Below, piece after piece: positions 55,823-63,920 of a stretch of 64,000 nucleotides of DNA. Source of the DNA: Methylobacterium cerastii (GTDB lineage: Bacteria > Pseudomonadota > Alphaproteobacteria > Rhizobiales > Beijerinckiaceae); NCBI RefSeq assembly GCF_022179125.1, contig NZ_BPQG01000052.1, forward strand, positions 59,845 to 123,844. The letters run 5' to 3'. The notes below the pieces were generated by a model, which saw only the letters and a list, made by a program, of their open reading frames with translations, did not search any database and was not told the origin of the DNA. Position 1 is the first letter of the stretch, and every line of letters starts with the position of its first letter. The position numbers and the translations under genes were made by a program.

Positions 55823-56853
55823 ACGCACCCATTCAACCTCCTACCCGGATCGAACGCGCGGTCGTCGGACCACGCGGCATCGTCGGGCTCCTTGGCCTGC
55901 TGGTTCTCGTTTTGACGCTGGCGTCCATCGCGGTCGGGTACGCCCCATTCGACGTAACGGCGGCGGCCGGTGACCTCCTCGCAGGACGCGCGACACTGCC
56001 TGCCCTCGTCCTCTGGGAGCTACGCCTGCCCCGTGCCCTCCTCGGGGGCCTCGTCGGCTTCAGCCTCGGGCTGACCGGGGCGGCGATGCAGGGCTACCTG
56101 CGCAACCCGCTCGCCGATCCCGGCATCCTCGGCATCTCCTCGGCTGCGGCCCTCGGGGCCGTGGTTGTGTTCTACGGCGGGTTCGCGGCCTCCCTCAGCC
56201 TCGCCCTCCCGCTCGGCGGGATCGCCGGCGCCGCGGTGGCGGCGCTCGCCCTGAACCTCGTTGCCGCAAGGGGAGGCACCACGCTGGGATTGATCCTCGC
56301 CGGTGTCGCCCTGTCGAGCCTCGCCGGCGCCATGACGGCGCTGGCGCTCAACCTCTCGCCCAATCCCTACGCGGCCCTGGAGATCGTGTTCTGGCTGATG
56401 GGGTCGCTCGCGGACCGCAGCATGGACCATGTCTGGCTATGCCTGCCGTTGATGGCGGTCGGCTGGGGCCTGATGCTGTCCACGGCTCGCGCGCTCGATG
56501 CCCTGACGCTGGGCGAGGACACGGCCGCGAGCCTCGGCTTCCATCTGGTCTCGGTCCGCCTGCGCCTCGTGACGGGCGCGGCGCTGGCCGTGGGCAGCGG
56601 CGTCGCCGTCAGCGGCGCCATCGGCTTCGTCGGCCTCGTGGTGCCCCACCTCGTGCGACCGTTGGTCGGCGCACGCCCTGGTGCCAGCCTGTGGCCGAGT
56701 GGCCTCGCCGGGGCCGCCCTCGTGCTTGCCGCGGACTTGGGCGTTCGTCTCCTGGCGACGCGCCCGGAACTCAAGCTCGGTGTGGTGACTGCGCTCGTCG
56801 GGGCACCGTTCCTGCTCGTGCTCCTCCTGCGTGAGCGAGGACGCGGCGCATGA
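55819..56853 (+). CDS. btuC: BtuC/FecCD-type ABC permease
   Basis: This 344-residue protein has about ten membrane helices of the FecCD family. Conserved segments are LRLPRALLGGLVGFSLGLTGAAMQGYLRNPLADPGILGIS, the coupling-helix region TLGEDTAASLGFH, and SGAIGFVGLVVPHLVRPLVG. The context of riboswitch, BtuB and BtuF favours cobalamin over iron-siderophore. Four-base overlaps with both neighbours show tight coupling. Confidence 0.88.
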   Translation: MNAPIQPPTRIERAVVGPRGIVGLLGLLVLVLTLASIAVGYAPFDVTAAAGDLLAGRATLPALVLWELRLPRALLGGLVGFSLGLTGAAMQGYLRNPLADPGILGISSAAALGAVVVFYGGFAASLSLALPLGGIAGAAVAALALNLVAARGGTTLGLILAGVALSSLAGAMTALALNLSPNPYAALEIVFWLMGSLADRSMDHVWLCLPLMAVGWGLMLSTARALDALTLGEDTAASLGFHLVSVRLRLVTGAALAVGSGVAVSGAIGFVGLVVPHLVRPLVGARPGASLWPSGLAGAALVLAADLGVRLLATRPELKLGVVTALVGAPFLLVLLLRERGRGA

Positions 56854-57662
56854 GCCTCGCGACCGCAGCCCTCGATGTCCGCCTCGGCGGCCGTGCCATC
56901 CTGTCGGACGTCACCCTGTCGCTGGAACGCGGGGCCCTCGTTGGCCTCGTCGGCCCGAACGGTGCCGGCAAGACCACCCTCCTGCGCACCCTCGCGGGCT
57001 TGGTCGCCCAGACCAAGGGCCGCGTAAATCTCGACGGTATGCCACTCAAGGGCATCTCCCGCGACGCGCGCGCCAAACGTATCGCGGTGCTGTTCCAGGG
57101 CACGGGGTCCGGTTGGCCAATGCAGGTGCGTGACCTCGTCGCCCTTGGCAGGCTACCGCATCGACGCGCGTTCGGTGGCCTCGATGGCGCCGATCACGCC
57201 GCCATAAACCGGGCGATGGCACGGACCGATGTCGCGCGCTTCGCCGAGCGGACCGAACCGACCCTGTCCTCGGGCGAGCGGATGCGCGTGCTGCTGGCGC
57301 GGGCGCTCGCCGTCGAAGCGGAGTGGTTGTTGGCCGACGAACCGATCACCGCTCTCGACCCTGCCCACCAGCTCGACGCCATGACGCTGTTGCGGAGCGC
57401 GGCCCTGGCCGGCACCGGCGTCGTCGCCGTCCTGCACGATCTGACCCTCGCCGCACGGTTCTGCGACCGGATCGTGGTCCTGGGCGAGGGACGTGTCGCC
57501 GCCGATGGACACCCGGACGTTGCGTTGACCGACCGGCTACTTTCGGACGTCTTCGGCGTCACAGTTTGCCGTGGGGCTGGACCGGACGGAACCCCCTACA
57601 TCCTGCCCTGGAACCGTTCGGGGCCCTATACGGAGGAGATCGATGCAGCCTTCCCCAAATAG
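56850..57662 (+). CDS. btuD: BtuD-type ABC ATPase
   Basis: This 270-residue ATPase powers the BtuC permease. It has Walker A GPNGAGKTT (residues 35-43), a signature motif LSSGERMRVLLARAL (a variant of LSGGQ), Walker B WLLADEPITALD, and the H-loop VLHDLTLAARF. It starts inside the last codon of btuC. Its 3' end overlaps the start of the next gene by 20 bases. Confidence 0.9.
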   Translation: MSLATAALDVRLGGRAILSDVTLSLERGALVGLVGPNGAGKTTLLRTLAGLVAQTKGRVNLDGMPLKGISRDARAKRIAVLFQGTGSGWPMQVRDLVALGRLPHRRAFGGLDGADHAAINRAMARTDVARFAERTEPTLSSGERMRVLLARALAVEAEWLLADEPITALDPAHQLDAMTLLRSAALAGTGVVAVLHDLTLAARFCDRIVVLGEGRVAADGHPDVALTDRLLSDVFGVTVCRGAGPDGTPYILPWNRSGPYTEEIDAAFPK

Positions 57663-58605
57663 CCCTGATGCTGTCGTAGCCCTCCTGCGCGAGGCACTGG
57701 CCGATCCGGGCACGGCCTGGAGCCTCGGCAGCTTCGGTGCCATTGCCGAGTTCATGCGCGATCCCGACGAGCCTGTCCTGGCCCTCCCCGACGATCGCCT
57801 GGGACTTGCGACCGCGCGCGGGGCCATCGCCCTGACGCCAAGTTCCGACCTGCGGCCCGTCGCCTACGAGACAGCGGTCGCCTCGGGCTGGAACCACGCC
57901 ATCGCGCTTTGCTTGCCGGAGGCGACCTGCGCGATGAACCGCAGGACCGTGGTGACGGAGCTCGGGCCCGACCGAAACGCCGCCCGGGTCGAGGATCGCG
58001 ACGGCATCCTGTTTGACCTCGGCCTCGGCCTGCTCGCCGTGGATGCCTGTGTGCGGGTGCGCGATCCGGAGGCCGTCGAGCGGCTGCGGGCCGGCGTCGG
58101 CATGCCGTTGTTCGACCACGCCAACCCCATCGGGCCGCACCTCGTCGCCATGAGCCCGCACCGGGTGTTCCTGGCGCGGGTCGGTCGCGTCGAGGTCTAT
58201 GCCCCGATCCCCGGGTCCGGCGGCACCAGCCCCGAGGGTCCGCACACGCACGTACTGCCAAAGCTCCTGCGCAGCGGTCGGACCCATGCCGCCACGACGC
58301 CGATCCCGGCGGGCTGGGTCCCCTGCGGAGGCCTGCACCCGGCGCACCCCTACAAGGACATGATGGGCGACCGCATTGCCTTCGATGCCGGCCGCTACGA
58401 AGCGTTCCAGGCGATGCTCGACCATTGGGGTGATCCGGAACTCGTGGCCATCAAGCGCGGCGGGCCCGAGGCGCCCGGCGGCACGGTGTCGACCCGCCAC
58501 GCCCAGGGCGCACGCCGGGTCGCCGAGGCCCAGGCTCGTTACCTACGGGGCGAGATCATCGAGGGCTCGGCGAGCGACGACGAGGATGCGGAGGCGACGG
58601 CCTGA
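57643..58605 (+). CDS. Conserved protein of unknown function in the cobalamin operon
   Basis: This 320-residue protein has no signal peptide or membrane helix and is probably cytoplasmic. Notable blocks are AWSLGSFGAIAEFMRDP, CAMNRRTVVTELGPDR, DGILFDLGLGLLAVDACVRVRDP, PEGPHTHVLPKLLRSGRTHAA and GWVPCGGLHPAHPYKD. The histidine-rich GPHTH and LHPAHP segments could bind a metal. It starts with a strong GGAGGAG ribosome-binding site within the btuD 3' end, so it belongs to the operon. I do not recognise its family with certainty (possibly one of the DUF69xx families). A role in cobamide handling is an inference from the operon. Confidence 0.7.
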   Translation: MQPSPNSPDAVVALLREALADPGTAWSLGSFGAIAEFMRDPDEPVLALPDDRLGLATARGAIALTPSSDLRPVAYETAVASGWNHAIALCLPEATCAMNRRTVVTELGPDRNAARVEDRDGILFDLGLGLLAVDACVRVRDPEAVERLRAGVGMPLFDHANPIGPHLVAMSPHRVFLARVGRVEVYAPIPGSGGTSPEGPHTHVLPKLLRSGRTHAATTPIPAGWVPCGGLHPAHPYKDMMGDRIAFDAGRYEAFQAMLDHWGDPELVAIKRGGPEAPGGTVSTRHAQGARRVAEAQARYLRGEIIEGSASDDEDAEATA

Positions 58606-58607
58606 CC

Positions 58608-59150
58608 GTGACCCGGACGGTGCCCGGCAGGAATCGTCCGGGGGCACCGCAGAGGGTGATCGGCCTGATCGGCTGCCCGGGCGCGGGGAAGACGACCTAC
58701 GCCCGCCGCTTCGACCCTCTCGCCGGCTGGGTTCACCTCACCCTCGACGACTTCCGGCAGACCCTCTGGCCGCCGCACCGGCAGGTCTACTGGGAACTCA
58801 GGCAGGGCTCACATGACGATGCGGCCCGGGACCTCCTGCACCGGGTCAAGGAAGCAGCCCTGGATGCCGCCCTGACGAGCGGCTTCAGCGTGGTGATGGC
58901 GGACACACATCTCACCAGACCCGTGTTCGAGCGCGAACTCGGGATCGTCGCCCGACACGGGCTCACCGTGGCGTGGAAGGTGTTCGACGTGCCGTGGGAG
59001 GTCCTGAAGGCCCGCAACGCGGAGCGCGGTCGCGTGGACCCGTCGCATCGCCAGCCGGATGAGGTCCTCCGGTTCACCTACGAGGTTTTCCAATCCCCGG
59101 ACGCGTGGTGGCGTAGCTTGCCGCCGCAGCAGGTCGAGGTCCTGACCTGA
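58608..59150 (+). CDS. T4 Pnk-like P-loop kinase in the cobalamin operon
   Basis: This 180-residue protein resembles the 5'-kinase domain of phage T4 polynucleotide kinase throughout. The P-loop is GLIGCPGAGKTT (K28, T29). The DDFRQ motif gives D47 and R50, matching the T4 base D35 and R38. The lid region VAWKVFDVPWEVLKARNAERG keeps both lid arginines. The T4 phosphatase domain is absent. It begins at a GTG two bases after the unknown gene and ends the operon. The substrate could be RNA/DNA 5'-OH ends or a small molecule such as cobinamide or alpha-ribazole; the sequence does not say. Confidence 0.78.
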   Translation: MTRTVPGRNRPGAPQRVIGLIGCPGAGKTTYARRFDPLAGWVHLTLDDFRQTLWPPHRQVYWELRQGSHDDAARDLLHRVKEAALDAALTSGFSVVMADTHLTRPVFERELGIVARHGLTVAWKVFDVPWEVLKARNAERGRVDPSHRQPDEVLRFTYEVFQSPDAWWRSLPPQQVEVLT

Positions 59151-59260
59151 CGGACGGAGTGCGCGATCCGTCTTCCCAGGTGTTGCCGGCAGGGCATAAC
59201 CCCTCGTGCATTGCACTTGGTCCGTTGACGGGCATGGGCGTCGGCATGTTAGCTCGGCCG

Positions 59261-59432
59261 TGACGGTTCCTCCCCGGAGGATCAAAAGGGAACGCGGTGC
59301 GGGGGTAGCCTCAACGCCGCGGCTGCCCCCGCAACTGTAAGCGGCGAGCCCTTCGCCACCGACGTCACTGAGCGGCCTCGCTCGGGAAGACGGTGAAGGG
59401 CAGTGACCCGCGAGCCAGGAGACCTGCCGTCA
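59261..59432 (+). ncRNA. Cobalamin riboswitch 2
   Basis: The closing helix is TGACGG/CCGTCA, and the core blocks and B12 box are as in riboswitch 1, with several long stretches identical to it. It precedes a second TonB receptor by 123 bases. The variable arm (59300-59315 region) is shorter than in copy 1. Confidence 0.96.
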
Positions 59433-59506
59433 GTCGTGGTCACACGCGAGACACGCTGGGCGGGGTGCCCCGGCGGGTGCGGAAGCATGCGCGTTGCGCG
59501 TGGTTC

Positions 59507-59548
59507 GGCCTCGTTCGCGGTGACGTGCCACTGCCGTCGCCCGAGGCC
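59507..59548 (+). promoter_or_regulatory. Shine-Dalgarno-sequestering hairpin of riboswitch 2
   Basis: GGCCTCG (59507-59513) pairs with CGAGGCC (59542-59548), which holds the GAGG site nine bases before the GTG at 59556. The loop sequence TTCGCGGTGACGTGCCAC is shared with copy 1, although the bases between the riboswitch and the hairpin differ. Confidence 0.7.
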
Positions 59549-59555
59549 CATCAAC

Positions 59556-61664
59556 GTGTCCCGTTCACCGTCCATCCCGCTGATGTCCGTGCTGGCCCTG
59601 TCCTGCGCGATCCCCGCCGCCGTCGCCGCGCAAGGGGCGCCCTCTAGCGAGACCGCCGTGGTGCTCGATGCGCTCTCGGTCGAGGGGACCCTCACCGCCA
59701 CGCCGACCTACCGGGTGCCGGAGCTCTACAGCGGCACCAAGACGATCACGCCCCGCCTCGACCTGCCGCAGCAGGTCGACGTAATCCCCCGGGAAGTCCT
59801 GATTGACACAGCCGCGACCCGCGTCGAGCGCGCGCTCGACTACGTGCCCGGGGTCGGAAAGCAGAACGATTTTGGCGCTCAGAACCTCGCCCTCTACTCC
59901 GTTCGGGGATTTGCGACCCAGGACATCTTCTTCAATGGCTTCAACATCGCCCGCGGCTACAACGGCGCCCCCGACACCCAGAACGTCCAGTCTATTGAGG
60001 TCCTGAAGGGCCCGGCCGGAGCCCTCTACGGCCGCAGCGATCCGGGGGGCACGGTCAACATCCTGACCAAGCAGCCCGTAGCGCGACCCTTCGTCGAGAT
60101 GGGCACGCTGTTCGGCAGCTTCGGCACCGCCCGCACCACGGTCGATGCGGGCGGTGCGCTGAGCGAGGACGGCAGCGTCCTCTATCGCTTCAACGGCGCG
60201 GTCGCCCGCCAGGACAGCTTTCGCGATTTCGTCGACGGCGACCGGGTGCTCTTGGCGCCCGTGGTGAGCTGGCAGGTCACGCCCGACACCAAGATCACCT
60301 TCGAGGTGCAGTACCTGCGCAACCGCCAGACCTTCGACCGAGGCACCGTCGCGGTGAACAATCGCCTCGGTCTCGTCCCGCGCTCGCGCTTCTTCGGCGA
60401 GCCGGGCGACGATTCCGTGTCTGAGAGCGCGCTGCTGCAGGTGCGGTTGGAGCACGCCTTCAACACCGACTGGCATTTGCGGGTCGCCACGCACCTCAAC
60501 ACCGGTAGCCTCACCGGCCTGCAGACCGGCGCGACCGGGATCCTCGACGACGGGCGCACGCTCCTGCGCGAGTTCCGCCGGCACGACTTCACTTGGGGCG
60601 TTGCCATCGGCCAGGCCGAACTCGTCGGGCGCTTCGAGACCGGGCCCATCGCCCACACCTTGCTGCTCGGCCTGGAGCACGAGCGCTACAACAGCACCGA
60701 GAACCTCCTGCGCTCGACCCCGCGCCTCGACCCCTTCGCCATCGACCTGTTCAACCCCGTCTACGGGCAGGCCAAGCCTCCGTTCACGCGCCGCTACAGC
60801 GCCAGCGAGAACGTCGGCAACACAGCGGTCTACCTTCAGGACCAGATCGCCCTCAGCCCGGAATGGAAGCTGCTGCTGGGCAACCGCACCGACTTCTACA
60901 ACCAGACCTTCCGCGACAAGGTCGCGAACGAGCGGACCGAGCAGGACCGCACCGGGTTCTCGCCGCGTGCCGGGCTCGTCTACCAGCCGCTGTCGTTCCT
61001 GGCGCTCTACGGCAACGTCGCCGCCTCGTTCCGCCCCAACACCGGCTTCGACAGCGCCTCCCGGCCCTTCGCTCCGGAGACGGGCTTCGCCTACGAGGTC
61101 GGAGCCAAGCTCGACCTGTTCGACGGCCTCAGCGTGACGGCCGCCGCCTTCCACATCGAGAAGGAGAACGTACTCACCACCGACCCGGCAGACTTCTTCT
61201 TCCAGATCGCCGCCGGGGCGGTGCGCAGCCAGGGCTTCGACGTCAGCCTGGTTGGGCAGGTCACGCCCGAGTTCCGGGTGATTGGCGGATACGCCTTCAT
61301 CGACGCGGCGGTCACCCGCGACGAGGTGCTGAGGGTCGGATCACCGCTCCTCAACATTCCACGTCATAGCGGCTCGCTGCTCGGGATCTACGAGGTTCAG
61401 GCCGGCGACTGGAAGGGTTTTGGGATCGGCGGTGGGTTCCGAGCGGTCGGCTCCCGGCTCGGCGACAGCGGCGTCGAGAGCTTCCGCTTGCCGGGGTACG
61501 TCCTGACGGACGCGCTGGCCTACTACCGCTACGAGAACCTGCGCTTCGGGCTCAACGTCGACAACATTTTCGACGAGACCTACTACGAGCGCTCCTACAA
61601 CACCTTCTGGGTCGGCGTCGGTGAGCCGCGGCGGGTCACCGTCAGCATGACGGCACGGTTCTGA
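59556..61664 (+). CDS. TonB-dependent siderophore-type receptor under B12 control
   Basis: This 702-residue receptor belongs to the siderophore branch (FhuA/FpvA type), not the BtuB branch. It has a signal peptide (MSVLALSCAIPAAVAA), a plug with PQQVDVIPREVLIDTAATRVERALDYVPGV, and IEVLKGPAGALYGRSDPGGTVNILTK. The barrel ends SMTARF. I chose the GTG at 59556 by the ribosome-binding site. A cobalamin riboswitch upstream suggests a cobamide, cobinamide or cobalt-chelate ligand rather than iron. It overlaps the next gene by one base. Confidence 0.88.
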   Translation: MSRSPSIPLMSVLALSCAIPAAVAAQGAPSSETAVVLDALSVEGTLTATPTYRVPELYSGTKTITPRLDLPQQVDVIPREVLIDTAATRVERALDYVPGVGKQNDFGAQNLALYSVRGFATQDIFFNGFNIARGYNGAPDTQNVQSIEVLKGPAGALYGRSDPGGTVNILTKQPVARPFVEMGTLFGSFGTARTTVDAGGALSEDGSVLYRFNGAVARQDSFRDFVDGDRVLLAPVVSWQVTPDTKITFEVQYLRNRQTFDRGTVAVNNRLGLVPRSRFFGEPGDDSVSESALLQVRLEHAFNTDWHLRVATHLNTGSLTGLQTGATGILDDGRTLLREFRRHDFTWGVAIGQAELVGRFETGPIAHTLLLGLEHERYNSTENLLRSTPRLDPFAIDLFNPVYGQAKPPFTRRYSASENVGNTAVYLQDQIALSPEWKLLLGNRTDFYNQTFRDKVANERTEQDRTGFSPRAGLVYQPLSFLALYGNVAASFRPNTGFDSASRPFAPETGFAYEVGAKLDLFDGLSVTAAAFHIEKENVLTTDPADFFFQIAAGAVRSQGFDVSLVGQVTPEFRVIGGYAFIDAAVTRDEVLRVGSPLLNIPRHSGSLLGIYEVQAGDWKGFGIGGGFRAVGSRLGDSGVESFRLPGYVLTDALAYYRYENLRFGLNVDNIFDETYYERSYNTFWVGVGEPRRVTVSMTARF

Positions 61665-62845
61665 TGGGCGAGCGTCCGGAGCCGCCGGAGGCATCGACCA
61701 GTCTATCGCTCCTGTCCGGCCGCATCGCCTCCATCGATGCCCTACGCGGGCTGGTGATGGTGCTGATGCTTCTCGATCACCTGCGCGAGACCTGGTTCCT
61801 GCACGTACCCGTGGCCGACCCGGTCGACGCCCGAACCGCCCTGCCGGCCGTGGCCCTGGCCCGCCTCCTCGTCAGCCTGTGCGCACCCATCTTCATCGCG
61901 TTGACCGGCGTGGCTGCGTACCTGTTCGGCACCCGGCACACGCTGGCGGAGACGCGGGCCTACCTGCTGAAGCGTGGGCTCGTGCTGATGGCGCTTGAGG
62001 TCCTCTACCTGTCGGAACTGTACTGGGGCGTGGCCAGCCCGACGCTCTGGCTGCAGGTCATCTGGTGCATCGGCGTCTGCATGATCGTCCTCGCGGTGCT
62101 GGTCGGCTTGCCACGTCCGATCCTGTTCACGGTGGGGCTGCTGGTCGTCTGCGGCCACAACCTCCTCGACCCGATCCACCTCCAGCCTGACCAACCGTTC
62201 TTCGCGGTCTGGGCGATGCTGCACCAGCGCGACGTCATCGCGTTGCCGTTCGGGCTGGTCGCCAAGACGACCTATCCGGTGCTCCCGTGGATCGGCGTGA
62301 TCGTGCTCGGCTACGCAATCGGCCCGTGGTTCCTGCCCACCGTAGTGGCGCAAACCCGCGAGCGCCGGTTTCTGGCCCTTAGCTGCGGGATGCTCGTCGC
62401 TTTCATGGTCCTGCGTCTGGCGAACGGCTACGGCGACAAGCCCTGGTTCGTCGTCGAGGGCGACGCGCTTCGAACCACGTTGAGCTTCGTCTCGCTGACG
62501 AAGTATCCCCCCTCGTTGTTGTTCCTGCTGCTGACGCTCGGGATCGGGGCGCTGCTCCTGGTTGCCCTTGAACGGATGCGCGACGCCCCGGTCGTCTCGG
62601 CCCTGGCGGTGTTCGGCGGAGCGCCGTTGTTCTTCTACCTGCTCCACCTCACGATTCTGCGGCTCCTGTACCATGGCGCCGTCGCCATCTGGGGCCCGAC
62701 GCAGGGCACGGTGTTCGGCGTTGCGAGCTATGGCTGGGTGCTGGCCTGGTACGTCGGCCTGGTCGTGCCCCTCTACTGGCCGACGGCTTGGTTCTCGCGC
62801 TTCAAGGCATCCCGACGCGAGATCGCCTGGCTCAGGTATCTCTAG
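61664..62845 (+). CDS. DUF1624/heparan N-acetyltransferase-like membrane protein
   Basis: This 393-residue protein has about ten membrane helices. The N-terminal RIASIDALRGLVMVLMLLDHLRETW, with its aspartate and histidine, is the hallmark of DUF1624, related to heparan-alpha-glucosaminide N-acetyltransferase and the OpgC/acyltransferase-3 group. It begins on the stop of the TonB receptor (TGATG), so it is part of the B12-riboswitch unit. Its substrate is unknown; acylation of an envelope glycan or of an imported ligand is possible. Confidence 0.85.
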   Translation: MGERPEPPEASTSLSLLSGRIASIDALRGLVMVLMLLDHLRETWFLHVPVADPVDARTALPAVALARLLVSLCAPIFIALTGVAAYLFGTRHTLAETRAYLLKRGLVLMALEVLYLSELYWGVASPTLWLQVIWCIGVCMIVLAVLVGLPRPILFTVGLLVVCGHNLLDPIHLQPDQPFFAVWAMLHQRDVIALPFGLVAKTTYPVLPWIGVIVLGYAIGPWFLPTVVAQTRERRFLALSCGMLVAFMVLRLANGYGDKPWFVVEGDALRTTLSFVSLTKYPPSLLFLLLTLGIGALLLVALERMRDAPVVSALAVFGGAPLFFYLLHLTILRLLYHGAVAIWGPTQGTVFGVASYGWVLAWYVGLVVPLYWPTAWFSRFKASRREIAWLRYL

Positions 62846-63134
62846 TGGATGAAATCTGACGGATGGAGCCCGTTCCCTGGGCCCACGCCCGGCCCCTTGC
62901 CGACCCTCGGAAGGTCCGCTCCCGGCCTGTTGAGGCAGAGGTCAACGACCGGGTTGGGTGGGAAGCAGCTTGGCTGCTTTCAGTCGCAAGACGTTCATAA
63001 GCGGACCTAGGATGACCCGCCGTCTCCGGATGGACGGTCCAACCCATCGCAGGGTCGAAGTTCGTTAAAGTCGGATGCCGACATCATCAGAGGCGATGCG
63101 ACCAGCACGAAAGTGCTCTGCCTCGGGAGACAGG

Positions 63135-63773
63135 GTGATTCACGATTGCAAAGCCCCGGTCACGCGACATCTCGTGCTGGTCCGGCATGGCCAGAGCGTA
63201 GCCAACCGATCCGGCCTGTTCACGGGATTGCTGGACTCGCCCTTGACCGAGCAGGGCCGGAGGGAAGCCGAGGCAGCCGGCCGGCGTTTGGCAGAGTGCA
63301 ACTGGCGCTTTTCCGCTGCCTTCACCTCGACGCTAACGCGGGCCGTCGTGAGCGGCCGGCTTATCCTCGATGCGCTCGGGCAACCCGGATTGGTCCCCCA
63401 AAGCTTCGCCGCGCTCGACGAGCGAGACTACGGGGACCTCAGCGGGCTCGACAAGATCGCCGCCGATGCGCGCTGGGGGGCGGAGCGGATCGAGACCTGG
63501 CGCCGCTCCTACGCAGAGGCGCCGCCGAACGGTGAGAGCCTGCGCGATACCGTCTCCCGTATCGTGCCATGCTACCTCCGAACCATCCAGCCGGCGGTCA
63601 TGGGCGGAGACGTGCTCGTCGTCGCCTACGGCAATTGCCTGCGGGCCCTTGTGATGGCGCTCGAAGACCTCAGCCCGGCGGAGGTCGAGCACCTCGAACT
63701 CGCGACGGGCTCCGTCAGGATCTATGAGCTTGCCGCGGACACGACGATCAAGGCCCACTGGATCGACGGGTGA
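63135..63773 (+). CDS. Histidine-phosphatase-superfamily protein, GpmA-like, second catalytic His replaced
   Basis: This 212-residue protein resembles cofactor-dependent phosphoglycerate mutase: LVLVRHGQSVANRSGLFTGLLDSPLTEQG with the first catalytic histidine, then ERDYGDLSGLDK and PPNGESLRDTVSR. The second catalytic site, normally AHGNSLRAL, reads AYGNCLRAL. The codon is TAC instead of CAC, one base away. It may therefore be inactive as a mutase. I chose the GTG at 63135 with GGGAG upstream; an ATG at 63075 adds 20 residues. CobC-type alpha-ribazole phosphatases share this fold, and the B12 context makes that worth noting, but the motifs favour GpmA. Confidence 0.78.
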   Translation: MIHDCKAPVTRHLVLVRHGQSVANRSGLFTGLLDSPLTEQGRREAEAAGRRLAECNWRFSAAFTSTLTRAVVSGRLILDALGQPGLVPQSFAALDERDYGDLSGLDKIAADARWGAERIETWRRSYAEAPPNGESLRDTVSRIVPCYLRTIQPAVMGGDVLVVAYGNCLRALVMALEDLSPAEVEHLELATGSVRIYELAADTTIKAHWIDG

Positions 63774-63859
63774 ATCCGCCTGTCGGCCTCTCACAATGGG
63801 TCTCCGTGATCTGCGAAGGGGCACTTATTTCATCTATTTCAGTGATGGGAAGCATCTAA

Positions 63860-63880
63860 TCATTCCGTTGGAGTGAATGA
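63860..63880. promoter_or_regulatory. Palindrome upstream of the last gene
   Basis: TCATTC and GAATGA face each other across nine bases in an AT-richer stretch before the ATG at 63921. It could be an operator. Confidence 0.35.
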
Positions 63881-63920
63881 AAAGAACATGGGATTCTCCG
63901 GCATCACATCGGAGCCACCC

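Noticed and set aside
58608-59150. Phage origin for the T4-Pnk-like kinase
   Set aside because: No other phage genes are near; its overlap-style spacing with the cobalamin operon and similar base composition argue for a resident gene.
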